64,000 bases of DNA from Rhabdornis inornatus (lineage: Eukaryota; Chordata; Aves; Passeriformes; Rhabdornithidae): NCBI GenBank assembly GCA_013397075.1, contig VWZS01010162.1:287372-351371 (forward strand), given 5' to 3'. The notes beneath the pieces were generated by a model. That model ran no database searches. It had not been told where the DNA came from and worked only from the letters and a program-made list of their open reading frames with translations. Below are positions 1 through 11,543 of the stretch, piece by piece. The position numbers were made by a program, and so were the translations under genes. Within the stretch, counting starts at the first letter, position 1, and every line of letters begins with the position of its first letter.

Positions 1-1809
1 GTGTAATTTATTCTTGTTACTGGCCTAAATGTATTTCTATAAGTAGAAGTGTTCATACTGGTTTAGGTTGGGAAAGTTCAAGTCTTGGATTATATTTTTT
101 GAGAGATCAATTTATCTGTTTATAATTTTTAAACTTTTTGTGACAGAGACAGTTGCCATATATCTATGTACAAAATTTTGTGTAACAGAAATCAATTTTT
201 GCTCAGTTTTCAGAGCAATACATTTTGTATTATACTTTTAATAAATGTCATGTCTAAGCTGTATTACCGGTGTGATTTTTTCCTACTTAATCTAAGCCAA
301 AGTAATTTTCAAGTGATTAAGCAGGAATGTCAGAAAACCTATGAGTTATGCATAAAGGAAATGTGAAGAGTCTGTTTATATAAGAACATACCCAACCCTA
401 CCTGGTTTTATTCTGGCTAATAATAATGAAGATAGAAGTCAGATACCAAGTCCTTCTGTTGCTGGATCAGAAAGAGACAGATGCAAGAGTTGTTTCAAAA
501 ACCGTGCTGAGAGTTTATATGAATGAAAGCTTGCAGAGACCAAAATAATTACATTAAAAAGACATTTTCCAGAGGCAGAAATTAATAAGATTAATAAAGG
601 CCTAAAAAGTGTAAAGAATAATAAGTGGAGGTTTGAAGAACCTAAACAAGAGATCATGCTATTTGAATTCTCCTCTTTTTACCAGCTATCTTAAAATTAA
701 AGAAACATGCTCCTTATAAAGACCAACAACAACAAAATTCTCTAGGAGAAAAGGAAACACCAAGGTATGCCCTTATTCATCTTTTGAATAGCCAAAAAAG
801 ATAACCAAAATTTGTGCTGCAATCATAGCCAGTATAATTGTACCAGTAACAACATAGATAGTGAGATTTACCAATAAAATGCATTTTTTAATTCCTTAAA
901 GCTCTTAAAAGATTAGATAATGCATTAAAAGGCTGACATATTACTCAGGACTTACAAAATATTTATCAGAAAAATATGTTGGAAATGTATTCTTAATTTT
1001 ATAGAACAAGTGTGGTCTAAGGAGATAAAATTAGACCTTATTTATAATTTTCAGAATATGTTCTGTAGATAATTTCTGAATGCTTTGAAGTAGGTTAATA
1101 TATTTGTCTTTTGAAACTTAGTTTAAGTAAGCAAAAAAAGTTAGAACTAGCAACTGAACTTAAAAATCATGTATATTCTTTAAATAGTTAATCTAATTGT
1201 AGTCTATTTTATGATAGGCAGCTTCAGCAGAAAAGGAAAAGAGTAATTACTGATGCTGAAATGTGTACTTCTCTAGGAGCTTGTTAAGTAGGAACATATA
1301 GTAGAGAAAAAAATTGTAAATCTATGGAAAAATAATTTTTTCAGGTAGTAGAAATTTTATAAATTGTCAGAGAAATCAATGTTTGCATAATTGTAATGAA
1401 GGATTGCAATTCCTTGTCTTGCATAAAGGAGAGTATTTCAGAAGTGAATTTCCATTTCCACAGAGATAGGAGTTTAACAATTTAACAATAAGTTTGATGC
1501 AATAGTCTTACTTTGAAGTATATTTTTTTACTTTTACCTTTTGCTTTATAACATCTGTATTTCCTAACTGTAACTAAAAGGTTAACCTATACCTATCTTT
1601 ATTGTAAAATAATTATTTCTTTTGTCAGAACTCATGTTTACCTATAATAATTGCTTCCTTGATTGAAAAGATTATGCTAAATGAAAATGTTAATATGTGT
1701 GCATTTAATAGACATAAAATATATTGAAATACAGTACTCTTTTATAGTGTTTATACTAGCTTTGGACACCCTTAACAGTTTTTAGCTCGTCAGGTCACTT
1801 TGATTTCTT
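1..1809. other. Unassigned AT-rich DNA
   Basis: No gene, CR1 end, LTR or tandem repeat is recognised here. The longest open frames are 66-72 codons, on both strands, with no composition or domain that suggests real coding sequence. Unique or anciently decayed intergenic or intronic sequence is the default reading. Confidence 0.6.
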
Positions 1810-1910
1810 TTTGTGGGTTTTTTTTTTTGTTTGTTTGGTTGGTTTTTTTTGTTGTGGTTCTTTTTGGTTTTTTTTGTTTGGTTGGTTGGTTATTTTTGTG
1901 TTTTTTTTTT

Positions 1911-1953
<43 letters not shown>

Positions 1954-1975
1954 GTTGGTTTTTTTTTTTTTTTTC
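1810..1975 (+). repeat. T/G-rich low-complexity tract, (TTTTG)n-like
   Basis: About 165 bases built almost only of T and G, with runs of T broken by single or paired G. The regular part near 1917-1954 is TTTTG/TTTTTG. The open frames here (Phe/Val/Trp-rich on +, Lys/Asn/Gln-rich on -) are translation artefacts of the repeat. A mirror-image A/C tract lies at 58,978-59,162. Confidence 0.93.
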
Positions 1976-3429
1976 CTCTCAGTATTGCTAAGCAAGTCCT
2001 TTCTTCCATTTCTCCCCTATTACTTCAGGGAAGAAACACGTAGGGTTATTGACTGCGTCTTGGAGCAGGGCAAATACATAAAACCCAATTAATTCCTAAT
2101 AAATAAAACATAAAATGTTTCTTCACAATTCACACTTTTAAGACCTGACCAAAAAAAAATCCAATACATAACAAAACAGAAGCAAAGCAATGAGTTGTCA
2201 CTCCAGCTACTGATAAAATCTGTAGCCCTTCTCCACTCCGCTAGCCAAGATATGTGTCAATCTTAGTACAAACACAGGAGGTACAATTTCCTCTATTTAT
2301 TTAACTTCACCTCTACAAATCCTAGGCTCTGCTTCAACTTTTCATTCCTTTCTTAATTACAACCAACCATATTACAACAACCAATAATTTCCCAACCATA
2401 GCTTCTCCTTCTGAGTTCTGGATTTTTTGTGCAATAATTTGTGTTTAAAATTGTGAGGTGACTAAAGAGACAAAAGAATTCCATCACACGAAGTTCAGCA
2501 CAGACTATTCAGCTCTAAATACTGACCTGCTGCAAAGGCACATCAGAAAACCTATCGGTGAGACAGGAAGCCTGACAAGGAAGATCTTGGAAAAAGAAGT
2601 AGTAGCAAAAGTATATTTTCTTCTTCCAAATTTTAAGTGAAGATTATTTTTTTATTCCATTTCTCCTCTTGATTTAGTCAACTGTGAAGAAGCATGATTT
2701 TTAAGCCTGGTAGACTAATGGATTACCAAAAGCTATGCAATATCAAACTACATTTCTTTTACAGGTGGATGTGTTTACCTGCCCTATGAGAATCACTGCA
2801 AACATTGTTAAAGACTGAGACAGGAGGAGCTCTTCACTGGATTTACCTCTTTGTGATTTCTTGGATATGTAGATACGATGGGGAGTCTGGAAATAGATGG
2901 ATTACGTAATTGACACATAAACACTCTTTGAAGGTTATAGGCACCTTAGGACTGAATTTATATAATGTAGGCCAAAATAGCAAATTCCCAGTCCAAGATG
3001 TGATAGAGAATAAAAACCTTTGGGGACCAAGATTAATTATGTCTCAAGCATGGCAACAATTTCTTTAAAATAAAGAACTACATATATCTAGTCCTAAAAT
3101 CCATCCCATAAATTCTGATGCACCCCAAAAATGATTCATGGACTCTTTTATTTTTGAGCCACAACTCTCATGCATTTGCAATGCATTTATACAAAAAAAT
3201 CATACAAATTATTCAAGATTAACATTCTAGTGTACTCCTTTTTCAAATGTATTTCCACTTTTTGAGACATTGTGTTTGGGGGGGGCGGGGTGTCCCCATT
3301 TTCTAGTGTACTAGAAAGCTAAATATACTGAATATACTGTATACACTTCACCAAAATATATTTTGTTTGTAGCGCAGTCACAATCATTGGATAGTTCCTC
3401 TAAGTTCCAATAAGATTTATGAAAACATA
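1976..3429. other. Unassigned DNA with one G-run
   Basis: No gene or mobile element is recognised. A run of eight G, one C and four G sits at 3278-3290, followed shortly by CCCC. A CA-rich, G-poor stretch at 2080-2400 has a somewhat LTR-like feel, but I could not match it to any family or find TG...CA ends with a target duplication. Confidence 0.5.
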
Positions 3430-4044
3430 TGTTGTGGTTTAACCCCATTCAGCAGCTAAGTGCCACACAACCACTCTGTCACTTCCTTCTGGTGAGAAGA
3501 GGTGACGGAACCAGAAGAATAAAAGTGAGGAAACTTTTGGGTTGGGATAAAAACAGTTTAATAGGTAAAGCAAAAGTTGCACATGGAAGCAAAGAAAAAC
3601 AAGGAATTAGCAAAGTGAAACAAAGAATTTGTTCACCACTTCCCAAGTCCAACAACTGTTCTGCCATTTCCAGGAAAGCAGGGCTCCATCACACGTAATG
3701 GTCACCTGAGAAGGCAAACACCATCATTTTGAGCATGTCAGCCTTAATTCTTTTGCATCCAGCATTATGTACAGAGCACATACGGTACAGAATATCTCTA
3801 GGGGCATTTGGGATTAGTTGTCCTGTCTGCGTCCCCTCCTAATTTCTTTGCATCCCCTGTCTCCTCACTGGTGTCATGGCATGAGAAGCAGAAAATGGCT
3901 TGACTCTGTGTCAGTGCAGTCATTTTTCAGAAATAATGAAAACAGCCCTGTGTTATCAGCACTGTTTTCAGCACAAATCCAAAACACAGCCCCATACCAG
4001 CTACTGTGAAGAACATTAATGCTATCCCAGCCAAAGCCAACACA
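3430..4044 (-). mobile_element. Solo LTR, family A (avian endogenous retrovirus), full length
   Basis: About 615 bp that starts TGTTGTGGTTTAACCCC on + and ends AGCCAAAGCCAACACA. Read on the minus strand this is a TG...CA LTR of a family I recognise from bird genomes, whose U3 begins with a TACTGGTTTTGGCTGGGAT-type sequence. An ATTAAA poly(A) signal lies on the minus strand at 3557-3562, as expected for R/U5. No internal retroviral sequence flanks it, so it is a solo LTR left by recombination. I see no convincing target duplication (flanks AACATA and GTACAA), so the insertion is old or the ends are a few bases off. Other copies are at 45.8, 54.0 and 61.1 kb. Confidence 0.85.
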
Positions 4045-6940
4045 GTACAACACTTGCACAACCTGTCAGGAATTGCACAGATATGCGTGTTTTTGAATGC
4101 CAAAGCAAAGATTACAGGAATATAAATTTGCTGAGGGCGTTTTATTTTAAACACATGGAAGAATAACCAATTTTAAAGCAATAATGCATGCACCAGAAAA
4201 ACAAACAGACAAGCAAAGAAAACAAAAAACCTGCATCCACAACTCATAACCTGCAAGCCATGATTTGACTTATATAAAATTTAAAGCATTTTCTGAGGTA
4301 AAAGAAAAGAAAGTAGCTTGAAAGCTTTGTGAGACTTTTATTTTAATTTTTTTTTGAAAACTAATGCATTTTTATCGCTCAACCACAAGAATTTTTAAGT
4401 ATTCATATTATCATATATATATTTTAAAAATAACTAGTCATTAAGAATTCTTATTCTTGAAGAACAGTGGTTTCTTCAAGAAAATATTAAAATAGATAAA
4501 TGTAGATTAATATATGACCAGAAAAGAGTAAAAAATAAACCTGGTGTTCTTTTTAAGCTGATAGATTATGAGGCTGCTCAATTCTTCTATTCAAATGTAC
4601 ATCTGACCTGTTGAAATCTGCTCGCTGATCTTGTTAACACAAAGAAGAGATATTTTGAAGTGGACTCAAAGTATGTGGAAAGGGCAAAGCTATGTGTGCC
4701 AATGGGAAAGGAGCGAGGTAAGTTCAAATTTTCTAAGGCAAAACACAATTTCATTATGATGGTTTAAATTGGTTTCATCTTTATTATTTGTGTTGTCCCT
4801 TTTAACACTTCATAACTCCAGAAATTTTATGAAAGAGGATTCAGAAATATATTTCTTTATTAAATTCTCACATTGTAGTAATTTTTTTTATAATAGTTCT
4901 AAAAAACTGATATTTAGGGGTTTTAACTTGGAAATAAAATGCCCGCTGCAGATCTGAAGTCTCAGCTTCCTGACTGCCATCACAAAGCTGAATGAGTCTA
5001 TGCCCAAAGAAATCTTACTCAAACAGATGCTGCCAGAACATCAGAAATCAAAAGCTTCCTGCCAACTCAGCGTCAGGATTCAGATTCTCTGCATATCCTA
5101 AAAAGAAACTCTCTCTCCGTGGAGTATCCTGGCTAAAGATAGATCTAGTAGGTGATGAGGTATCCAGTTTCATGGCAGATAGTTGACATTTTCAGACTGC
5201 CAGAGAGATAGGCTTGTTGGCAAGAAAGGAAAGGATTTATCTCGGGAAATCGGCCTGGTTTCTGACAAAGATTCAGAAAAATCAACACCTTCCTGCAAAA
5301 TTTCACAATTCTATTCATAAGTATTCAAATAAAAAGATATTTGAAAAAAAGCCCCACAAAGATATGTTCTTTTGGAAAGCTTCCTAAATATGACTTTGTC
5401 AAGGCTGTCACTGTGAACTGTATCCTTAACATTGACTCAATTAAGTAACTTTAATGAGGTTATCTTACTTCACAGATATATATCAAGTTTTGCATTACCA
5501 ATTAAAATATCGTTTAACGAGCACTTTCTTTAACCAGGCTTGTGATAATAACTAGCAATTCTTTGTATTTTATGGGAGGTCAACAGTTCAGGCTTTTTGT
5601 GATTTTCTTACTTCTTTGGAAAATTACATGGGACTGTTCAATTCTTATAAGTATATAAAAGCCATCAACATAATAAAATGCCTTTTCAATTAAACTTTCC
5701 CAATACTTTACATATTAGACTATCTCCATTCCAATAATGTCTCTTCTAAGATATATCTCAGTTTTTGGTGGAGAAATGTATCCAGTTTGAATGGCTCAAT
5801 TTGAAGAACATGTTTTGGGGAGCAAAACAAAACAGAATCAAAACCAGCCAACATAGTCCATCTGGAATTATTAAAAAAAATTGAATTACACTGTGTAGAT
5901 ATCACACTTCTCTCAAAGTAACCAGCAAAATAATTCTATAACAGTGTCTAGATTCTTCATACATGATAAAAGTCAAAACTGAAGTTCTTCCCGTGTTGGA
6001 GGAAAGTGCTTCCCAGTTTTATGGTGGATTTATTTACAATAGTTAGAAGTGGGTGATCTTTTGGATTGGAAAAATCTGAAACCAAGAAATCTACTTACAA
6101 ATACTTTTTAAAAAAAATTGGCGGTGCCAATGCTGGTAATTTCCTCTTCATCTCTGATTTTGTGAGCCTTTAAGACTTGATCTCTTCCTAGTGCTAGATG
6201 AATTTAACATTATTTTAAGAAAATATATTGGCCTTGGCATGTTTCAAATGCTCCTAGACCATCAGATATAATGAAATCTTCATAATTTTATTAAACTCTC
6301 AAACTTTTAAGATCAAAGACTAAAAACTATATGTAAGCCTCATATCTAGCTCAAAAGAGAAAATAAAATGTATGTCATGTCATGCTAAAGGTAACATACT
6401 TCTAGATGATTTATGTCTCCCTTACATTGAAGAAATTAATTTGAAATTATGACTTTAGCCTTTGTGCTGTATACATGATATAGGAAACTTTGCAGAGTGT
6501 GGTGTTTCTACAGTGTGGAAAATCTATTATTTTTATCAGGACCTTTAAGCACACTAACTAATTTATTTAATCTAAAGCTTATTTTTGCCTAGCCATTTCT
6601 TGAGCAGAGACTGTATTTAAATTATAGAGTAAATTATTCATCTGATGATCTCTCCTCTTTGAAACACTTTATTCAATGCTGTTTCCAAAACAGGTTGCTA
6701 AAATATGCTCCATGATAACTTATAATGCTACTGCTTGTTTTCCTCACTCTGGCCTTCAGCTTCACCTGACAATCTCAATTACATCTTGAGTTATGAAAGA
6801 CATTTCTGATACTTTTTCTGTCAATGGTAATTGACAGACAAAAAACAATAATTGTAATTTGGCCCGTTATTCTTTTTTTTTGGACAGGTTTTATTTTCTA
6901 CTTTCCCAGTAAAGAATGATTGTGTAAAATATTGATGCAG
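4045..6940. other. Unassigned AT-rich DNA
   Basis: Nearly 2.9 kb without a recognisable gene or element. Short open frames (60-64 codons) occur on both strands and look random. The slightly GC-richer patch at 4990-5260 could be unique sequence or a very old repeat; I cannot tell which. Confidence 0.5.
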
Positions 6941-7252
6941 TGTGTTGACTCTTCTTGGACGCCAGTCACTCATCAAAGCCTTCTCATATAGACAGAGGAG
7001 AAAAAATTATAACACAAGTCCTACCAAGAAATCTGCTTCTGTTGAACTTCTCTCCCCATGGGTCTGCCAGGACCCTGCTCCAGACAGGCCTCCCACGGGG
7101 TCACAGCCTCCTCTCAGGCATCCACCTGCCCTGGTGTGCATCACCTCCAAGGGCTGCAGGTGGATCTCAGCATCCCCATGTTCCTCCCTGGGCTGCAGGG
7201 ACACAGCTCCTCACCATGGCCTGCACCAGGGGCTGCAGGGGAATCTCAGCTA
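6941..7252 (-). mobile_element. LTR family B, internally deleted and truncated
   Basis: On + it starts TGTGTTGACTCTTCTTGGA, which matches the minus-strand U5 end of the family B LTR. It then jumps from the U5/R part (AGAAAAAATTATAACACAAG) into the GC-rich block of repeated phrases such as CACGGGGTCACAGCCTCC and GGGCTGCAGGTGGATCTCAG. It stops near 7252 before the TATA-proximal part. Open frames of 112 and 125 codons here come from the GC-rich LTR repeats and are not genes. Sister copies at 25.2, 35.9 and 47.5 kb retain other parts. Confidence 0.78.
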
Positions 7253-7487
7253 CAGTTTTTTCTTTGGCACCCTTTCGTGAAGTCCGTTACTATATGTTTC
7301 TTTTGATGCAATTTAATCTTCATTTAAAGTGACCATTAGGATTAAATTGTAAAAAAGACTTCCAAAAATATTATAATAATTCTGTGTATTCATACAGCCA
7401 AGTATTTCAGTGAAGGTAAACATTTACTTCTGCTTGTAAAAAAGGACCTTTGAATTTTATTTGCACTCTGGGAAGTGATCCTTAAAG

Positions 7488-7537
7488 ACAAACAAACAAA
7501 CAAACAAACAAACAAACAAACAAACAAACAAACAAAC
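7488..7537 (+). repeat. (ACAA)n microsatellite
   Basis: Fifty bases of uninterrupted ACAA repeat, about 12.5 units. Perfect repetition suggests recent slippage, so it is a likely length polymorphism. It sits in otherwise unassigned AT-rich DNA, 260 bp before a CR1 tail. Confidence 0.97.
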
Positions 7538-7797
7538 GGGCTTATGTCTGCTACCAATAAGAAACTGAATATCTTTGATTATATTGAATTTTATTATAAA
7601 TTATATTGTAATTCTGCACATTTGCCATTTAATACTTGGCTGAAGTATTATCACTATATGGTGTATATTCTTATTTTAAAATATGAATTATGAATTTATT
7701 ATTTGGAATCCAGATGGTCTCATGCTGGAGCAGAGTGAAAGAAACAGACATCACAGTTAACAACTTGTACTGTCTTTCCTTCCTCAAGCGCCCTGGA

Positions 7798-8036
7798 TAC
7801 AGAATCAAAGAATCAGAGAATGGTTTGGGTCGGAAAGGACATTAATGATCATCTAGTTCCGAGACCCCATGAGGAACAGGGACACCTTCCACTAGACCAC
7901 ATTGCTCAAGACCCTATCCAGCCTGGCCTTAAGCACTTCCAGGGATGGGGCATCGAGAGTTGCTCAGTGCAACCTGTTCCAGTACCTCACCACCCTCACA
8001 GTAAAGAATTTATTCCATATGTGCAACCTGGTATGC
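7798..8036 (-). mobile_element. CR1 LINE, 3' end fragment
   Basis: The + strand shows the reverse complement of a CR1 3' end: AATCAAAGAATCAGAGAATGG, then GGTTTGGGTCGGAAAGGAC and ATCATCTAGTTCC. This is followed by the usual 3' region up to the phrase before the carboxyl end of ORF2 (CACAGTAAAGAATTTATTCC). About 240 bp survive, so it is a typical 5'-truncated copy. The 98-codon frame across it is non-functional. Confidence 0.93.
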
Positions 8037-11000
8037 TTAGAAGCAAAGGTTCTGGTTATGGAAACAAGACTAACAAATGTCATTTTAATAAATTTTGTAA
8101 GGCACTAACTTTTTAGTATTATAGCAGTAGCATGAGGACAAGCCAGCATTATCCATGTGGGAATTTGACATAACAAAAAACCAAATATCATAATTTTATT
8201 GCATTTTAAGATCTTTATTCATTTTAGTAACTAATTGTTTTTATAATATACTACTGATAAGACAATTAGAAAGGTTTATTTTATATCTTTAAAAATATAG
8301 CAGCTCAAGATTTGTCTGTGAGTGCCTACCATAGGATTATTAAATAGAAAAATAATTTGTTTCAGAACATGTTTGGAGGTAGTAAATTTAACTAGCTTAT
8401 CAAAAGACTCATTTAATTAATGTTAATACCTCAATTGGTGTCATTCAGGTATTGATCTAAAATCTACTGAAGGAAATACAAGGTCTTGACTGAAGAACAG
8501 TTGCAGGGTTTGTTAATATTAAGAAACACCAGTATGAAATCTGTGTTACAGTGTTTTCTTTCTGTCATTGTGTATATTTTGTATTGTGTAATTTATGTGC
8601 GTGAGTGGAAATGTGATATGAAGTTGTTTGTTAAAAAAATGGAACTGATTAAAAAATTTTTATATATATATATGCTAACAGTTCAATTGCGAAAGTGTTT
8701 CTTTCAGTGCATCATTTCTTAAAAGAGTACAGAAAAAGCTGAATGTGGCATTTCTATGTATCTCCTGGAAAAAATGTAAAATTATCTATTTATTTATGCC
8801 TCTTTGAATGTAAAGGTTATTCTTTCAGCCCACATTTTTAGTGATACAAGGCTAGCCATTCAATCTCTTCTCCATTCCAGCAAGTCTAAGTTTGAATTTA
8901 AGGGTATCTTTCAGCACTATGGGTGACTATATGATATATTTTATTTTCAAAGATGTATGCATTTGCCTTAATATTAATGCTCTAGAATTCTCTTCCTGAT
9001 GGATTCCAGGGTTTATGCTTGTAAATTTTACTGTTTATATCTTGAAAACATTGTAATGAAGCATCATAGAATAAGTAGAAATATTTTTAATTCTGTTTTT
9101 TTGGATTTCCAGCCTGTATGAGAAAAAAACTAGATATTGGGAAAATCATTATGAAATGAGACTGCTATGTGTGTAAAACTCAGTAGGTCTTTCAATATGC
9201 TAATAAAATTATGAAACTGGTTTTAGGCTGCATTTTTCTCCTAGTAAATAATACTGAAATAGGAATCTGCTAAATACTTACAGAAAGCCTTTTTTTTCTT
9301 TCTTTTGTTTTAAACTGTAGTTAATTGCAAAGCAAATGCGATGTTAATTTATCATATTGTAGGAAAAAAAAGACCTCTTGGAGCATCTGGTTTCACAAAA
9401 ACTGAGAATAGGGTAATTTAGGAAGTCAAAAAATTTAAAAAAAAAAAAACAAAGAGGAAGAAAAATAAACCAATAAAGGGTAATAAATAATTTGGTTCTT
9501 TTATACTACACCTATTTATGCAGCACAGTAATTTAAATCTACATGCACTTAATAATTTTAACAAGATTAGTTTTTTAAGCAATAATATTAGAGTGGAAAT
9601 AACATCTGAAATGCATATTATTGCTTTTTACTGCATCATAATAGCAATTAATAATTAGTAATAATGTAAGAGCTAGAGCAGAACTTCTGAACTGGTGCAT
9701 GAAGTGTGTGCATATGTGTCTGTCTGAGTGTGGGATAAGGGGACAAGCTAAATGTGTCTCTAAGCAGAGCTGGTCATTTGGTGATTCATAAGCCACGGAA
9801 GCTTAGAGTCAATCAGATACAAAAGGGATGGTGGACCTTCTTATTCTTGTTACTGTTTTGGAGTTGCAACTGTTCCAATAATGTTTTAAAGAAATATCTC
9901 AAGGAAATAAGAAAAATTTGGAAAACTTTCAAATGTCTCCATACCAAAAAACAATTGAAAAAATTCATTTGCCTAAAATTTCACTGGATGGTTTCGAGTG
10001 GTGAGGAGAACGTTGGAAATTGTTTTCTCAGTTCTTGGAAAATTCACTCTCTTTTAGAGCATTGAGCAAGGTTTGAATGTGAAATTATAGCAGGTCCTTC
10101 TTCAAAGTGATCAATCTAAAAAATATGTCTTATTTTTCTAGTTCATTAGATGTTATTCTTCTGTTTTAAAAACCAAAAGACTTTTATTCTTTAGCATATC
10201 ATCATATTGGTTTTTTTGTGTTTTTTTTTGTTGTTGTTGCTTGTGGGGGTTTTTTGCTTGTTGTTTTTTTGTTTGTTTGTTTTAAACTAGGAAGCATCTT
10301 TATTTTTTCACATCTTTGGGCACTTTCTAATACTTTAATTAGTTTTAATATATTGTGTCATTGTATGCTTTCTATAAGCTGTTCTTTGGAGGTGTTAAAC
10401 AGTTGTAACTTAGTGTTTTTTCACTAAAGAAAGAATATTATAAAAGTATATCTAATGTATTCTTTCTGTCATCATTTTTGGAGGGAGAACTGCTGTGAAG
10501 ACAGTTAAATTACTCTTCATATATAAAAGCCTGATTATGAAAAAAGTACCAAATGCTTTTAAGGCTTTCTGATATACCAGTGAGTACGATGGCTGAGTTT
10601 TATGGACCTTTATGAGAGCTTTAAATTTTTGTGTCAAATGCATTTTGGAGACATGCTTTTGCATACAAAAAGTTTCAAAATTTGAGGATTCTAGGTCCCT
10701 TTTTTTGGTATTTCTTTATTATGCCAAACAACAGGCAAGCAGAAGAGCATTTTCCATGTAATCTGAGCAAGTCACACAGTGACTTCTCTCCAAAATTTAA
10801 TCTTGTAAAGATTAAATATGATATTTAATATTTCTTTGATATTTGATATATCTAAATATCTGATAGGCTTTCTCTATTAATTTTTCTCCTCCCTAACACA
10901 TTTCACAGGTTGTACTTTTTTAATCCATGCAGATTCAGGGTCCTCCAGGGACCTGCTGCAGCTTGTTCTTTGTAACCATGACACTGTTCTACCATTCCAT

Positions 11001-11108
11001 GACCTTATCACCTCTAAATCCACTTTGAGGGGAAAAGGAATAGAAAGGAGAAATAGAATAATCTGAGGTTTCATTCATGTCATAAAACATGCAATAAGAT
11101 AGCATCAC
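8037..11108. other. Unassigned AT-rich DNA with T/G tract
   Basis: About 3 kb with no recognised gene or transposon. It has a short TA run near 8660 and a T-rich tract with G interruptions at 10,207-10,283. Open frames of up to 103 codons (9754-10,065) lack domain character and fit the AT-rich composition. Confidence 0.5.
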
Positions 11109-11543
11109 TGAATCTGCAGGAGAAAGAGAAACTCTCCAACAACATCTTTTAAGTGTTAGAGAATTAGACATTCCTTTATTCTGGCCAGCATGTGCAAAGG
11201 AAATCATTCCATCAACACAAGCCTATGTTGTGCAGTGGAAATCATTCCATCACGTATGGTTCTTTACCAAACTTTTCTCGGGTTTATGCATAAAAAACCC
11301 AAAGAACCCCCATTCATTGGTTCTCTATATTCAAGAGTTCTTGGTATTCGATCTCCCATTGGTTATTGATCCTTTCGCTTTTGGTGCTAATTTGGTCTTC
11401 ATTCTTTGGTTCTCTTATTGATCTTTTCCCAGACCAGGTGTCTCTGACTGCACCAGGGGGTTTGTTAGTGTCTGTTTATCTCCTCTCTATCTTCTGGCTA
11501 CTCGCTATCTGTAGGTGTTAAACTTTTTGTTGATTGAGGCTCA
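11109..11543 (-). mobile_element. Solo LTR, family D (ERV1-like), boundaries approximate
   Basis: Read on the minus strand, this stretch has LTR order. Two CCAAT boxes come first (ATTGG on + at 11,358-11,362 and 11,316-11,320). A TATA-like element TTTTTTATGCATA follows (+ 11,284-11,297), then an AATAAA poly(A) signal (+ 11,175-11,180). A short U5 ends in TTCA. The proposed ends are TG...CA with flanks TCAC and TCAA, which would be a 4-bp target duplication with one mismatch, as in gammaretrovirus-like elements. There is no internal region. The exact family is not identified, and the ends may be off by tens of bases. Confidence 0.6.

Noticed and set aside
1795..2092. Phe/Val-rich + frames and a Lys/Asn-rich minus frame
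   Set aside because: Translations of the T/G low-complexity tract, not membrane proteins.
2080..2420. Possible further LTR or old transposon from its CA-rich, G-poor composition
   Set aside because: No TG...CA ends, promoter order or target duplication, and no remembered family match.
2760..2820. Pyrimidine-rich run ending ACAG followed by open sequence, like a splice acceptor and exon
   Set aside because: No donor, no family match and only a short open stretch; common by chance in AT-rich DNA.
6942..7332. Overlapping + frames of 112-125 codons rich in Pro, Ser and His
   Set aside because: They are products of the GC-rich part of a family B LTR.
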